Shown here piece after piece: positions 1 to 8,152 of a stretch of DNA of 40,085 bases; the stretch's first letter is position 1, and the number at the start of each line of letters is the position of its first letter. The position numbers and the translations under genes were made by a program. Origin of the DNA: Bacteroidaceae bacterium. Its GTDB lineage: Bacteria > Bacteroidota > Bacteroidia > Bacteroidales > Bacteroidaceae. The notes beneath the pieces are model-generated. The model did not search any database. It worked only from the letters and a program-made list of their open reading frames with translations, and was not told where the DNA came from. Location of the stretch: NCBI GenBank assembly GCA_021443335.1, contig JABUUE010000005.1, positions 23,007 to 63,091 on the forward strand. The letters run 5' to 3'.

Positions 1-272
1 ACTTGGAAAAGGAAACGGTCGCGAGCATTGAAGAACTTCGGAATGCCATACTCCTTGACGAGCTCCATTATACGCTTCGCGAGTTTCTTGTTGTCGCGAA
101 TCTGCGATGTCTCGTCGAGCATCTTGCAAAGGAAAATCTTGTCGTCATGGTTCTGCACCATGTCGGCATATTTCTCCTGCTCTTTTCGTTCCACATCTGT
201 CAACTGGGCTTCACACGCATTGTAAAGAGTCATGACTCTTTCATGCACTTCTTTTTTGGTTACTGTTACCAT
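1..272 (-). CDS. N-terminal part of a PutA-like proline dehydrogenase / glutamate-semialdehyde dehydrogenase (runs off the window)
   Basis: Only the first 90 codons are present; the gene continues beyond base 1. It starts at the ATG read from 272, about 30 nt downstream of a promoter-like TAAATTTGCG at 310-319. The visible part is hydrophilic and helical with no signal peptide. The segment DETSQIRDNKKLAKRI followed by a YGIPKFF stretch resembles the early proline-dehydrogenase region of bifunctional PutA enzymes, which oxidise proline to glutamate in the cytoplasm. No FAD-binding or aldehyde-dehydrogenase motif lies within the fragment, so the family call rests on resemblance alone and could be wrong. 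Confidence 0.5.
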   Translation of the reverse strand, partial: MVTVTKKEVHERVMTLYNACEAQLTDVERKEQEKYADMVQNHDDKIFLCKMLDETSQIRDNKKLAKRIMELVKEYGIPKFFNARDRFLFQ

Positions 273-309
273 GGTATTGTTGTAAAAATATTGATTAACG
301 TTATTCTTG

Positions 310-319
310 CGCAAATTTA
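310..319 (-). promoter_or_regulatory. -7 promoter element for the PutA-like gene
   Basis: Reads TAAATTTGCG on the minus strand, matching the Bacteroidetes -7 consensus TAnnTTTG. It lies 38 nt upstream of the start codon at 272. No clear -33 TTTG was found. Confidence 0.5.
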
Positions 320-454
320 TATATTTCTTTTAACATACAATAACAAATCTAAACTTTTTTTCAACGAATAATGTTATTTGCTTTTCAAAACCCTTATTTT
401 AACGATAATCATAAACAAAATGACACATAAATAGACGCTTTTTGTTAGAATTCG

Positions 455-486
455 TTTGTTTCTCAAATAAATATTCTAACTTTGCA
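455..486 (+). promoter_or_regulatory. Promoter of the M64 peptidase gene
   Basis: TTTG at 455-458, an 18-bp spacer, then TAACTTTGCA at 477-486: a full match to the Bacteroidetes -33/-7 pattern. Transcription would start near 493. The leader contains a 14-bp direct repeat (TCATTAGTCATCAC) around 503-531. Confidence 0.7.
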
Positions 487-550
487 TACGAAATACCATT
501 ACTCATTAGTCATCACTCATTAGTCATCACCCCGAACCTTATTCTTTATT

Positions 551-1774
551 ATGAGAAAACTTTTTATCCTTTACCTTTGTCTGATAAGTTCTATTGCTTA
601 CGCCCAAGACTACGACAAGCATTTCAGCGACACAACTCTCCGTATGGACTACATCCTCACGGGCAATGCGGCATGTCAGCAGATTGCTCTCGACCGTCTG
701 TCGAAGATGCCAGGATGGTACGGGCGCAAACATCACATGGAGTTGCTGCCAGTGGAAGGCAACGCGCAACTGACAGTGAGAGACCACCATACAGGCGACA
801 CTATCTACCGCAACAGCGCCTCTACCCTATTCCAGGAATGGCTCACATACCCCGAGGCACAAGGGGCGGCACGCTCGTTCGAGCAGGTGTGGCTGATGCC
901 TATGCCGAAAGACACGGTGGATGTTACCGTAGAGCTGCGCGACAATCGCAGGAAGGTTACGGCAGCATACAGTCATACCGTCAACCCGAAAGACATTCTG
1001 ATACGCCGCATCGGGGAACGCGACATCACTCCCTACGAGGTGTTGCAAGCCGCTCAGTCTGACTCGAGACGGATAAACATTGCCTTCCTTGCCGAGGGCT
1101 ACACGGAGAGCGAGATGGACATCTTCCTACGCCACGCCAACGAAGCGACGGAGGCAATCTTCGCCCATGAGCCGTTCAAGAGTATGCGCAACCGCTTCAA
1201 CATCATTGCGGTGAAGGCGCCATCAGCAGAGAGCGGCACGAGCGAGCCGGGTAATGGCGTGTGGCGCAACACTGCCCTCGGCTCACATTTCAACACATTC
1301 TATTCCGACAGATACCTCACAACGCTGCAGCTGAAAACCATCCACGACCGTCTTGCAGGAACTCCTTACGAGCATATCATAGTGCTCGTGAACACAGAGA
1401 AATACGGCGGAGGAGGAATTCTCAACAGCTACACGTTGACCATGACCCGTCACACATACTTCAAAGAGGTGGTAACGCACGAGTTCGGACACAGCTTCGC
1501 GGGACTTGCCGACGAATACGCCTACGATAACGACGAGCTGGACATGTATCCTCTGGACATAGAGCCATGGGAAGCAAACATCACTACCAAGGTTAACTTC
1601 GCCTCTAAATGGCAGGACATGCCACAAGCAGAACTTCACGAGGGTGCAGGCTACAGGATGAAAGGCATCTTCCGCCCAACAGAGGACTGCCGCATGCGCA
1701 GCAACACCACTCCCGACTTCTGCCCCGTATGCCAACGAGCAATAAGAAGATTAGTGGAGTTTGTTACGGAATAG
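551..1774 (+). CDS. Secreted M64-family (IgA peptidase-like) zinc metallopeptidase
   Basis: A 407-residue protein with a signal peptide ending at about residue 18 (ISSIAYA, then QDY). It carries the zinc site HEFGHSFAGLADEY starting at residue 310: H310 and H314 bind zinc, E311 is the general base, and D321-E322-Y323 form the conserved DEY of family M64. A Cys pair near the end (FCPVC) is also seen. An N-terminal beta-sandwich of about 150 residues before the catalytic half fits Bacteroides M64 proteins. The prototype of M64 cleaves IgA, but most Bacteroidales members have no proven substrate, so IgA cleavage is not claimed. It is monocistronic: its own promoter lies at 455-486 and an independent promoter follows at 1820. 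Confidence 0.88.
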   Translation: MRKLFILYLCLISSIAYAQDYDKHFSDTTLRMDYILTGNAACQQIALDRLSKMPGWYGRKHHMELLPVEGNAQLTVRDHHTGDTIYRNSASTLFQEWLTYPEAQGAARSFEQVWLMPMPKDTVDVTVELRDNRRKVTAAYSHTVNPKDILIRRIGERDITPYEVLQAAQSDSRRINIAFLAEGYTESEMDIFLRHANEATEAIFAHEPFKSMRNRFNIIAVKAPSAESGTSEPGNGVWRNTALGSHFNTFYSDRYLTTLQLKTIHDRLAGTPYEHIIVLVNTEKYGGGGILNSYTLTMTRHTYFKEVVTHEFGHSFAGLADEYAYDNDELDMYPLDIEPWEANITTKVNFASKWQDMPQAELHEGAGYRMKGIFRPTEDCRMRSNTTPDFCPVCQRAIRRLVEFVTE

Positions 1775-1819
1775 TCCGACACTTTTCACTGAAAAAAACA
1801 AGCGGTTCACTGAAAGCAT

Positions 1820-1852
1820 TTTGCAGTTTATCTAAAACACTCTACCTTTGCA
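1820..1852 (+). promoter_or_regulatory. Orphan promoter with no downstream ORF
   Basis: TTTG at 1820-1823, 19-bp spacer, TACCTTTGCA at 1843-1852. This is among the best promoter matches in the window, yet it is followed by about 200 nt without an ORF and then a terminator. Confidence 0.65.
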
Positions 1853-1873
1853 ACAGAAATTATTGATAAACTA

Positions 1874-1931
1874 TTAATGATTATTTATTAATGCGGTGTT
1901 TCGTTGCTCCGAATTAATCATTTATCATTAA
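1874..1931. repeat. Palindromic dispersed repeat, copy 1
   Basis: TTAATGAT ... ATTAATGCGG, a 12-nt loop, then CCGAATTAAT ... ATCATTAA. Outer 8 bp and inner 6 bp pair perfectly. The same ATTAATGCGG / CCGAATTAAT core recurs at 35587-35621. Confidence 0.65.
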
Positions 1932-2025
1932 ACAAATATTTTGTTCTCCATAACACTTGCACGAAAGGTTAGAGTATTCATGTATTAGGTTAATATTGCA
2001 AACAAAGAGTTTAATTTCTTCAATG

Positions 2026-2066
2026 GTTGGATATGCCCGTGAGGGTTTATCCAACTTGTTTTTTAT
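2026..2066 (+). terminator. Intrinsic terminator with a GNRA tetraloop
   Basis: GTTGGATA at 2026-2033 pairs with TATCCAAC at 2048-2055. Inside, GCCC pairs with GGGT around a GTGA loop, a GNRA-type tetraloop. A T-rich tail (TTGTTTTTTA) follows. Confidence 0.75.
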
Positions 2067-2098
2067 GAGCAAAAACTACCACAATACGACACCTTAAG

Positions 2099-2223
2099 AA
2101 TGTTTCACAGCGTTTCGCTCAATTTCCCTATGAGTTTTGGGTCAAAACGCAGGGAGAAAAAAAATTTTGTCATAGAGTTTTGATATGTTTCACGGGGACT
2201 TTTAAGCCGATTCTCTAAGGAAG
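2099..2223. repeat. Dispersed hairpin module, copy 1
   Basis: About 125 bp, starting AATGTTTCACAGC and ending near CTCTAAGGAAG. It matches the reverse complement of 37980-38105 along its length, including AATTTCCCTATGAGTTT and GATATGTTTCACGGGGACTT. The internal hairpin is partly eroded in this copy. It is directly followed by 23-bp tandem units. Confidence 0.75.
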
Positions 2224-2230
2224 ATAATTT

Positions 2231-2345
2231 GAGTATCATAGAAACGCGCTTCAAGTTTCAGGGACACTCGCTTCGAGTATCATAGAAACGCGCACCGAGT
2301 ATCATAGAAACGCGCACCGAGTATCATTGCAACTCGATGCGCGTT
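2231..2345. repeat. 23-bp tandem repeat array (GAGTATCATAGAAACGCGC)
   Basis: Units begin at 2231, 2276, 2299 and 2322. The middle two are near identical, and the last ends in a reversed copy of the motif (ACTCGATGCGCGTT). Related 22-bp units occur at 34263-34350 and 37932-37978. Confidence 0.75.
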
Positions 2346-2386
2346 CTTTTAACCACCTTGCCTTTAAGTGGGTAATCATTCCCCAT

Positions 2387-2437
2387 CCCCTCTAAGGGAG
2401 ACCGAGGTGGGCTTAGAGGGGAGAGGTGAGGTTTTTT
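2387..2437 (+). terminator. Terminator-like GC-rich hairpin with T6
   Basis: CCCCTCTAAG (2387-2396) pairs with CTTAGAGGGG (2412-2421); TTTTTT follows at 2432-2437. The surrounding words resemble the inverted repeat at 7975-8152, so this is probably a member of the same dispersed family acting as a terminator. Confidence 0.55.
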
Positions 2438-3182
2438 ACTTCGTCAGGTCAAAGAGGTAGGTGATTTTGACGACAATGTTTCCGAAGTTTGAGCGGCTGA
2501 AATAGTCGCGCTTGGTGTCGTAGAAGATGTTGCCGAGACCGAAATAGTAGCGGCCTTCAAGAAGGAAATGGCCAATCTTCGGGTGGGAATACTCCACGCC
2601 GACACCTCCGGCAATACCATAGTCGAACTTGTTTTGTATCGCCAAGGTGTCTTGCGCAATGACGGCAGACGCTCTCTTCGAAAGGTTGTATTCCGACATA
2701 TTATGGATGTCGAAGTTGGATTTGTAGCTGTCGTTAAGGTAGATGCCGAACTGCGGACCGAGGTTGAGGAAGCCGCAGAAGCCTTTCGTCTCGCGTCCCC
2801 AGGCAAGATGGGCGAAGATTGGAATCTGGATATAGTTGATGGTACGCTGATACTGCATGGCCTCGTCGGAGTTCACGAGCGGCACAGGCTTATCCTGTAT
2901 GTCCGCAATACGCTCTTTCCATCCAATCTTGGCGTAGTTCACCTCGGCAGACACGGCGCAGATGGTACTGAAATACTTCTCGCAGATGTAGCGACCGGAA
3001 AGTCCGAAGGTGAGTCCTCCATGCAATCCCTGTGGCACCTTCGTCACAAAAGCCACATTACTTAATATATAGCCTGCATTACCACCCACCGAGAAGCGGT
3101 TGCGGTATTCGCCAATCTGTGCGGAGGCAGAGACCGACAGCAGGCTGAGGAGTAGAAGAATAACTGAAATCTTTTTCATCAT
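2436..3182 (-). CDS. PorT-like outer-membrane beta-barrel protein
   Basis: 248 residues with a signal peptide ending at about residue 21 (LLSVSASA, then QIGEY). The rest alternates hydrophobic and polar residues and has repeated Gly/aromatic strand ends (GYILSN, GGLTFGLSGRY, LEGRYYFGLGNIF), ending in YLFDLTK. This fits the 8-10-stranded barrels of the PorT/OMP_b-brl families. Members are structural or secretion-associated; the precise role cannot be told. Its start overlaps the stop of the upstream binding-protein gene by one base (3182), so the two are surely co-transcribed and translationally coupled. Confidence 0.75.
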   Translation of the reverse strand: MMKKISVILLLLSLLSVSASAQIGEYRNRFSVGGNAGYILSNVAFVTKVPQGLHGGLTFGLSGRYICEKYFSTICAVSAEVNYAKIGWKERIADIQDKPVPLVNSDEAMQYQRTINYIQIPIFAHLAWGRETKGFCGFLNLGPQFGIYLNDSYKSNFDIHNMSEYNLSKRASAVIAQDTLAIQNKFDYGIAGGVGVEYSHPKIGHFLLEGRYYFGLGNIFYDTKRDYFSRSNFGNIVVKITYLFDLTK

Positions 3183-4315
3183 CAGAACGACACTTCTGAA
3201 ACAGAGTTGTCCTTTTTGAAATGTATGAACTTGAAACCTACGTTCTGCATTCCACCGTTCCTACCCACCTGCGCGAAGTGTATGCGCGACTGCAGGGCAT
3301 CGTTGTTGGCATAAACGCCCTTATAGTCCTTGCCCATCTTTGAGAATCCGCGGAAGAAGAAACGGCCATGGTCGTAACCCATAAGTCCGAAACGTGGGTT
3401 ATACTGGCTGAGCATCTCGCAGTTGAAGGTCTGCTTGTACTTCTCCATAATGACCTTTGTAGCAGGAGCATTGGGGTTAAAGAACGAGTGTGTAGGGATG
3501 AAGGTGTCGAACTTATGGTAGAACGGCGAGTAAGCTTCGGTGTATGTGAGCCAATCGGTGTAGCCGAAGAGTGAAAACTTGATGTCAGGATGTGCCTGCG
3601 CGAGCGTCTCGAGCTTCTTGAATGCCTCCTTCAGCGATGCGTTGCTTGATGAGTTGAGCACCACGACATTAGGCTTCTGAGTATTGAACGCCTTGGCAAA
3701 AAGCTCGTCTTTTGTGGTAAGACTGGTCAGCGTTACAGGGATGTTCTTCACTGCCAACTGCGTACGAAGGGCAGATGTGAAGTCGCCATTTGACACTTCG
3801 GCATCGTTGCAGCCAACAACAACCACCTGACTGTTAGAAAAGTATTCGGAAAACCTCTTTGTTGCCTCCTGGCGCGCGAAAGGAGGTTCCATATACACCT
3901 GGAACACATTGCCGTATTTTCCCGCAGGGTCGTTGCTGATGGAGAACGGAATTATCACCTTAGCACCGTTTTTCTCGGCGAAAGACTGCAAGGCTGGCAC
4001 CTGCTTGGTGTACATCGGACCGAAGAAGAAGTCGCACTTCTTGGCGTTAGGGTCTTGCAATATGATGTTTACATCGGCGTCCTTGTGTACATTCCATGCG
4101 TAGAAATTAACCTCTATACCTTCCTGCTTCATCTCCTCGGCGGCGAGGATAAGTCCACGATAATATTCAATCGCCCTTCTTCCGTCGCCATCCTCATTGT
4201 GCAAAGGGAGTGCGACGCCAACATTGATAGGCACAATGGCAAGCGCTGTTGTTATGCTGAAAAACAATGCTGCGATAAGAGTCAAAATAGTTTGCTTTTT
4301 ACTGTTGAGAATCAT
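3182..4315 (-). CDS. Periplasmic amino-acid-type ABC substrate-binding protein (type I fold)
   Basis: 377 residues from the ATG at 4315. An in-frame GTG at 4369 would lie only about 10 nt from the promoter at 4379-4388 and would place 18 polar residues before the signal peptide, so the ATG is preferred. The signal sequence ends after FFSITTALA. The body begins INVGVALPLHNEDGDGRRAIEYYRG and continues with FFFGPMYTKQVPAL, typical of LivJ-like type I periplasmic binding proteins. No permease or ATPase is adjacent. Coupling to the PorT-like barrel gene suggests an envelope or sensing role rather than transport; that is inference. A hairpin repeat sits just upstream of the start. Confidence 0.65.
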   Translation of the reverse strand: MILNSKKQTILTLIAALFFSITTALAIVPINVGVALPLHNEDGDGRRAIEYYRGLILAAEEMKQEGIEVNFYAWNVHKDADVNIILQDPNAKKCDFFFGPMYTKQVPALQSFAEKNGAKVIIPFSISNDPAGKYGNVFQVYMEPPFARQEATKRFSEYFSNSQVVVVGCNDAEVSNGDFTSALRTQLAVKNIPVTLTSLTTKDELFAKAFNTQKPNVVVLNSSSNASLKEAFKKLETLAQAHPDIKFSLFGYTDWLTYTEAYSPFYHKFDTFIPTHSFFNPNAPATKVIMEKYKQTFNCEMLSQYNPRFGLMGYDHGRFFFRGFSKMGKDYKGVYANNDALQSRIHFAQVGRNGGMQNVGFKFIHFKKDNSVSEVSF

Positions 4316-4328
4316 AATCAATAGTTTT

Positions 4329-4360
4329 GGTTTCACAAGTTTCCGACTTGCTAAACTTGA
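4329..4360 (-). repeat. Start-proximal hairpin repeat, copy A
   Basis: GTTTCACAAGT (4330-4340) and ACTTGCTAAAC (4346-4356) pair with two mismatches around a 5-nt loop; the flank ACTTGAATTA is shared with copy B. It lies in the 5' leader of the binding-protein gene, about 14 nt before its ATG. Confidence 0.6.
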
Positions 4361-4378
4361 ATTAATCACTTTTTATGG

Positions 4379-4388
4379 CGCAAAATTA
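4379..4388 (-). promoter_or_regulatory. -7 element of the binding-protein/barrel operon
   Basis: TAATTTTGCG on the minus strand, 63 nt upstream of the chosen ATG. A convincing -33 was not seen. Confidence 0.55.
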
Positions 4389-4431
4389 GGAAAATAATTA
4401 AAAAAGTGGTGCGAAAAAAAACAATTATTTG

Positions 4432-4441
4432 TAATTTTGCA
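4432..4441 (+). promoter_or_regulatory. -7 element for the T9SS-type gene and uvrA
   Basis: TAATTTTGCA, 15 nt upstream of the ATG at 4456, giving a very short leader. It diverges from the promoter at 4379-4388. Confidence 0.55.
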
Positions 4442-4455
4442 GAAATATTTTCATT

Positions 4456-5151
4456 ATGACTAAGAAATTGTCTTTAACATTGGCTTTATTTATGGCTCTT
4501 GCGCTGCTGCCAAGTCTTCATGCGCAGACCATAAATCCCGTGTTCTATGTGATAACAGACGAGGGCGAAGAGGAACAGACATCGTATGACGGATCTGCCC
4601 CACTGCGCGTGAGGTTTGAGGCAAAGCCCGAAGGACTTGAAGGACTGAAGGTGAACTACGAGTGGCGCTTCTTCAAAGAGGGTGAGCAGACGGCTTATCT
4701 TATAAGATACGAGGAGAACACTGAGTTTGTGTTCAACGATGCCGGCGGACACAGGATAATCTGCATTGCGACATACGACGACGGCATGGGCGGCGTGGAA
4801 CTGAGCAACGAGGACAGTCCGCTGACACTGACCATCGCTGAGAGCCAGCTGGATTTCCCTAACGCCTTCTCTCCCAACGGCGACGGCATAAACGACACCT
4901 ACAAGCCCAAGGCTGGAGCAAAGAGTATCGTGGAATTCAACGCCGCAATATTCAACCGCTGGGGACAGATGCTGTTCAAATTCCGTGACATCAACGACGC
5001 ATGGGACGGCACCTACAAAGGACGGCCTGTGAAGGACGGAGCGTACTTCCTGAACTGCGAGGCAAAAGGTGCCGACGGCAAAATATTCCGAATAAGAAAA
5101 GACGTGAATATATTAAGAGGATATACGGAGAAAGAAGGGATCGAACCATGA
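4456..5151 (+). CDS. Secreted protein with a T9SS type-B / gliding-motility-associated C-terminal domain
   Basis: 231 residues: signal peptide to about residue 23 (LPSLHA, then QTIN), a single PKD-like beta domain (about 25-130), then the CHU_C-type domain FPNAFSPNGDGINDTYKP, with FNRWGQMLF, DAWDGTYKG and a closing DGAYFL segment. This domain directs proteins through the type IX secretion system or marks gliding-associated surface proteins. The protein is short for the class, with almost nothing besides one Ig-like domain and the sorting domain, and about 15 residues trail the usual end. Its stop overlaps the uvrA start (ATGA), so uvrA translation is probably coupled to it. Confidence 0.8.
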   Translation: MTKKLSLTLALFMALALLPSLHAQTINPVFYVITDEGEEEQTSYDGSAPLRVRFEAKPEGLEGLKVNYEWRFFKEGEQTAYLIRYEENTEFVFNDAGGHRIICIATYDDGMGGVELSNEDSPLTLTIAESQLDFPNAFSPNGDGINDTYKPKAGAKSIVEFNAAIFNRWGQMLFKFRDINDAWDGTYKGRPVKDGAYFLNCEAKGADGKIFRIRKDVNILRGYTEKEGIEP

Positions 5152-7970
5152 TAAGAGTTTACGGTGCAAGGGAGCACAATCTGAAAAACATAGATGTCCA
5201 GATACCGCGCAACAAACTGACGGTAATCACTGGTCTTTCGGGCAGCGGCAAGTCGTCGCTGGCCTTTGACACCATCTATGCCGAAGGACAACGCCGTTAC
5301 ATCGAAACCTTCTCCGCCTATGCAAGAAACTTCCTCGGCGGTGCCTCACGCCCTGATGTTGATAAGATAACAGGTCTGTCGCCCGTAATCTCCATTGAGC
5401 AGAAGACAACCAACAAGAACCCTCGCTCTACCGTTGGCACAACGACAGAGGTCTATGACTTCCTGCGACTGCTCTATGCTCGTGCCGGTCAGGCATATAG
5501 CTACGCCACTGGCGAGAGGATGGTGAAATACACGCAGGAGTCAATCATCGAAATGATTGTCAGCAAATATGCAGGAAAGCCAATCTATCTGCTTGCCCCA
5601 TTGGTAAGAAACCGCAAAGGACACTATCAGGACCTCTTCGAGAACATGCGGCGCAAGGGCTATCTGTATGTAAGGATTGACGGCGATGTGCATGACATGA
5701 AGGCAGGAATGCGCGTTGACAGATACAAGAACCACACAATAGAAGTGGTTATCGACCGCCTGAAAGTGCCTGCCGACGCTGACGACAACGATATGCAGCG
5801 ACTGACGAAGTCGGTGGCAACAGCCATGAAACAAGGCGACGGAATGCTTGCTATCATGGAAAAGGGAGAGGAAGACGGCGAGTTGAAATACTACTCTTCA
5901 CGACTGATGTGCCCAACAACAGGCATATCATACTCCGACCCCGCGCCAAACAAGTTCTCGTTCAACTCGCCCGAAGGTGCCTGTCCGCACTGCAAGGGGT
6001 TAGGCAAGGTTACAGCCATCGACCGCGAGAAAGTGATACCGAACGACGCTTTGAGCATAAAAGACGGTGGCATAGCGCCAATGGGGAAATATAAGAAGCA
6101 GATGATTTTCTGGCAGATAGAAGCCATCCTCGGCAATCACGGTCTGACCATTGACACGCCAATAAGGGACATCCCCGAAGAATGCATGAGAGAGATATTC
6201 TATGGTACGCTGAACGATGTGCGCATACCCAAAGACCTTGTCCACACATCGTCGGACTATTTCATCCGCTTCGACGGAATAATCCGCTATCTGCAGCAGA
6301 CACTCGACAATGAAGACGCCGACGCGAAGGCGAAGAAATGGGCTGAGCAGTTTCTTTCGGAGCAGACATGCCCTGTGTGTGGAGGCAAGCGACTGAACCA
6401 AGAAGCTCTGTCGTACAAGTTCTGGGACAAGAACATAGCAGAGGCTTCCGACCTTGACCTCAACGAACTGCGCGAGTGGCTTGTAGAAGCGGAGAAGCAT
6501 GTTGACACGAAGCAGCAGGCGGTGGCAAGAGAGATTCTGAAAGAGATATTTTCGCGTCTGGACTTCATGCTTGAGGTGGGACTTGACTATCTTGCGCTCT
6601 CAAGGCAGTCGTCGTCGCTGTCGGGCGGAGAGTCGCAGCGCATAAGACTTGCCACACAGATAGGATCAGGACTTGTCAATGTGCTTTACATCCTTGACGA
6701 GCCTTCGATAGGACTGCACCAGCGCGATAACGAACGACTGATAGCATCGCTGAAAAAACTGCGCGACATGGGGAACACGGTGATTGTCGTGGAACACGAT
6801 GAGGACATGATGCGCGCCGCCGACTACATAATAGACATCGGACCAAAGGCTGGAAACAACGGAGGCAAGGTTGTGTTCCAAGGAACACCGGAAGAAATGC
6901 TGAAGGCAGACACGCTGACCAGCAGTTATTTAAGGAAAGAGATTTCCGCTGCCGACGACAGCAACAAGAAGGAAAGCGAAACGAGCAATAGCGGGATACT
7001 GACACTTCACGGCTGCCGCGGAAACAACCTTAAGAATGTGACGGTGGAATTTCCTTTGGGAAACCTTATCGTGGTGACGGGTGTGTCTGGTTCCGGAAAA
7101 TCATCTATCGTAAACGAGACATTGCAGCCAGTGCTGTCGCACCACTTCTACCGCTCACTCAAAGAGCCGCTGCCTTACGACTCCATCGAAGGAATAGAGA
7201 ATGTGGACAAGGTGGTTAGCGTTGACCAGTCGCCGATAGGCCGCACACCACGCTCAAACCCAGCAACATACACAGGGGTTTTCGCCGACATACGCTCTCT
7301 CTTCGTCAACCTTCCCGAAGCACAGATACGCGGCTATAAGCCCGGACGCTTCTCGTTCAATGTCAAAGGCGGACGATGCGAAACCTGCGGCGGCAACGGT
7401 TACAGGACTATTGAGATGACTTTCCTGCCCGATGTTTACACTGAATGTGAGACATGCCACGGCAAACGCTACAACCGTGAAACACTCGAAGTGAGATACA
7501 AAGGCAAGAGCATTGCCGATATTTTAGCAATGACCATCGACGAGGCTGTTGACTTCTTTGAGCATCAGCCCGCCATTCTGCATAAGATAAAGACACTGCA
7601 AGATGTGGGACTTGGCTACATCACCCTCGGACAGCCGTCAACAACCCTTTCGGGAGGCGAATCGCAACGAGTGAAACTCGCCGCCGAACTGTCAAAACGC
7701 GATACAGGCAAGACCATCTACATTCTCGATGAGCCGACGACAGGACTGCATTTTGAGGACATAAGAATATTGTTGGAAGTGTTGCAGAAACTGGTTGACA
7801 AAGGCAACACGGTGATTGTTATAGAACATAATCTCGACGTAATCCGTCGCGCGAACTATATCATAGATATTGGTCCTGAAGGAGGGAGACGCGGCGGTCA
7901 GTTGGTGGCATCAGGCACACCAAAAGAGATAAAGAAAAACAAGGAGAGCGTGACAGGAAGGTTTGTGTGA
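5148..7970 (+). CDS. uvrA: Excinuclease ABC subunit A
   Basis: 940 residues. UvrA is the damage-recognition ATPase of nucleotide excision repair and loads UvrB on DNA. Both ABC modules are complete: Walker [10 protein letters not shown] at about 29-37 and GVSGSGKSS at about 645-653, signatures LSGGESQ at about 491 and 834, and Walker [11 protein letters not shown] and [10 protein letters not shown]. Zinc modules are intact: CPHC (about 280) with CPVC (about 408), and CETCGGNGY with CETCHGK (about 744-770). The start chosen is the ATG at 5148, where the conserved [15 protein letters not shown] begins; an upstream in-frame start inside the preceding gene would add 49 non-conserved residues. Confidence 0.97.
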   Translation: MIRVYGAREHNLKNIDVQIPRNKLTVITGLSGSGKSSLAFDTIYAEGQRRYIETFSAYARNFLGGASRPDVDKITGLSPVISIEQKTTNKNPRSTVGTTTEVYDFLRLLYARAGQAYSYATGERMVKYTQESIIEMIVSKYAGKPIYLLAPLVRNRKGHYQDLFENMRRKGYLYVRIDGDVHDMKAGMRVDRYKNHTIEVVIDRLKVPADADDNDMQRLTKSVATAMKQGDGMLAIMEKGEEDGELKYYSSRLMCPTTGISYSDPAPNKFSFNSPEGACPHCKGLGKVTAIDREKVIPNDALSIKDGGIAPMGKYKKQMIFWQIEAILGNHGLTIDTPIRDIPEECMREIFYGTLNDVRIPKDLVHTSSDYFIRFDGIIRYLQQTLDNEDADAKAKKWAEQFLSEQTCPVCGGKRLNQEALSYKFWDKNIAEASDLDLNELREWLVEAEKHVDTKQQAVAREILKEIFSRLDFMLEVGLDYLALSRQSSSLSGGESQRIRLATQIGSGLVNVLYILDEPSIGLHQRDNERLIASLKKLRDMGNTVIVVEHDEDMMRAADYIIDIGPKAGNNGGKVVFQGTPEEMLKADTLTSSYLRKEISAADDSNKKESETSNSGILTLHGCRGNNLKNVTVEFPLGNLIVVTGVSGSGKSSIVNETLQPVLSHHFYRSLKEPLPYDSIEGIENVDKVVSVDQSPIGRTPRSNPATYTGVFADIRSLFVNLPEAQIRGYKPGRFSFNVKGGRCETCGGNGYRTIEMTFLPDVYTECETCHGKRYNRETLEVRYKGKSIADILAMTIDEAVDFFEHQPAILHKIKTLQDVGLGYITLGQPSTTLSGGESQRVKLAAELSKRDTGKTIYILDEPTTGLHFEDIRILLEVLQKLVDKGNTVIVIEHNLDVIRRANYIIDIGPEGGRRGGQLVASGTPKEIKKNKESVTGRFV

Positions 7971-7974
7971 AAAG

Positions 7975-8152
7975 CCTCACCCCCAACCCCTCTCCATCAG
8001 GAGAGGGGAGTGATATGTCTCTTAAGGTGGATTCTGCCTTTTAAGTTTATGTATGCCCTTAAGTTTAGCCCCTTAAGTTTAGCCCCTTAAGTTTAGCCCC
8101 TTAAGTTAGTAATTATTCCCCTCTCCTGATGGAGAGGGGTTAGGGGTGAGGC
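7975..8152. repeat. 35-bp inverted repeat with nested hairpins between convergent genes
   Basis: The left arm is 7975-8009 and the right arm 8118-8152, complementary with one mismatch. Each arm is itself a hairpin (CCCCTCTCC / GGAGAGGGG, 4-nt loop). It fills the gap between uvrA and the MFS gene and touches the MFS stop codon. Likely a dispersed Bacteroidales repeat doubling as a bidirectional terminator. Confidence 0.8.
8059..8107. repeat. 14-bp tandem repeat (TTAAGTTTAGCCCC)
   Basis: Units start at 8059, 8073, 8087 and 8101, the last partial. The array sits inside the loop of the 7975-8152 inverted repeat. Confidence 0.8.

Larger units (their letters stand above)
1858..2066 (+). ncRNA. Candidate small non-coding RNA of about 200 nt
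   Basis: The interval is bounded by a strong promoter (1820-1852) and an intrinsic terminator (2026-2066). It contains an imperfect 23-bp-armed hairpin (1874-1931, 19 of 23 positions pair) and no ORF beyond a four-codon one. It could instead be a relic promoter, or a regulatory leader whose gene was lost. I could not match it to a known RNA family such as 6S by eye. Confidence 0.35.
1775..2435. other. 660-bp non-coding, repeat-rich spacer
   Basis: No convincing gene on either strand. In order it holds an orphan promoter (1820-1852), a palindromic repeat (1874-1931), an intrinsic terminator (2026-2066), a dispersed hairpin module (2099-2223), a 23-bp tandem array (2231-2345), and a hairpin followed by T6 (2387-2437). 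These are listed separately. Confidence 0.8.

Noticed and set aside
3..371. 122-codon plus-strand frame at the left edge
   Set aside because: The minus strand gives the coherent hydrophilic PutA-like start with a promoter; the plus frame ends in a low-complexity hydrophobic stretch.
442..1062. 206-codon plus-strand frame overlapping the M64 gene
   Set aside because: Different frame from the M64 peptidase, which has signal peptide and zinc motif; the product is Arg/His-rich noise.
2231..2345. Possible CRISPR array from the regularly spaced GAGTATCATAGAAAC repeats
   Set aside because: Units are directly tandem with a 22-23 bp period and no unique spacers; no cas genes are present.
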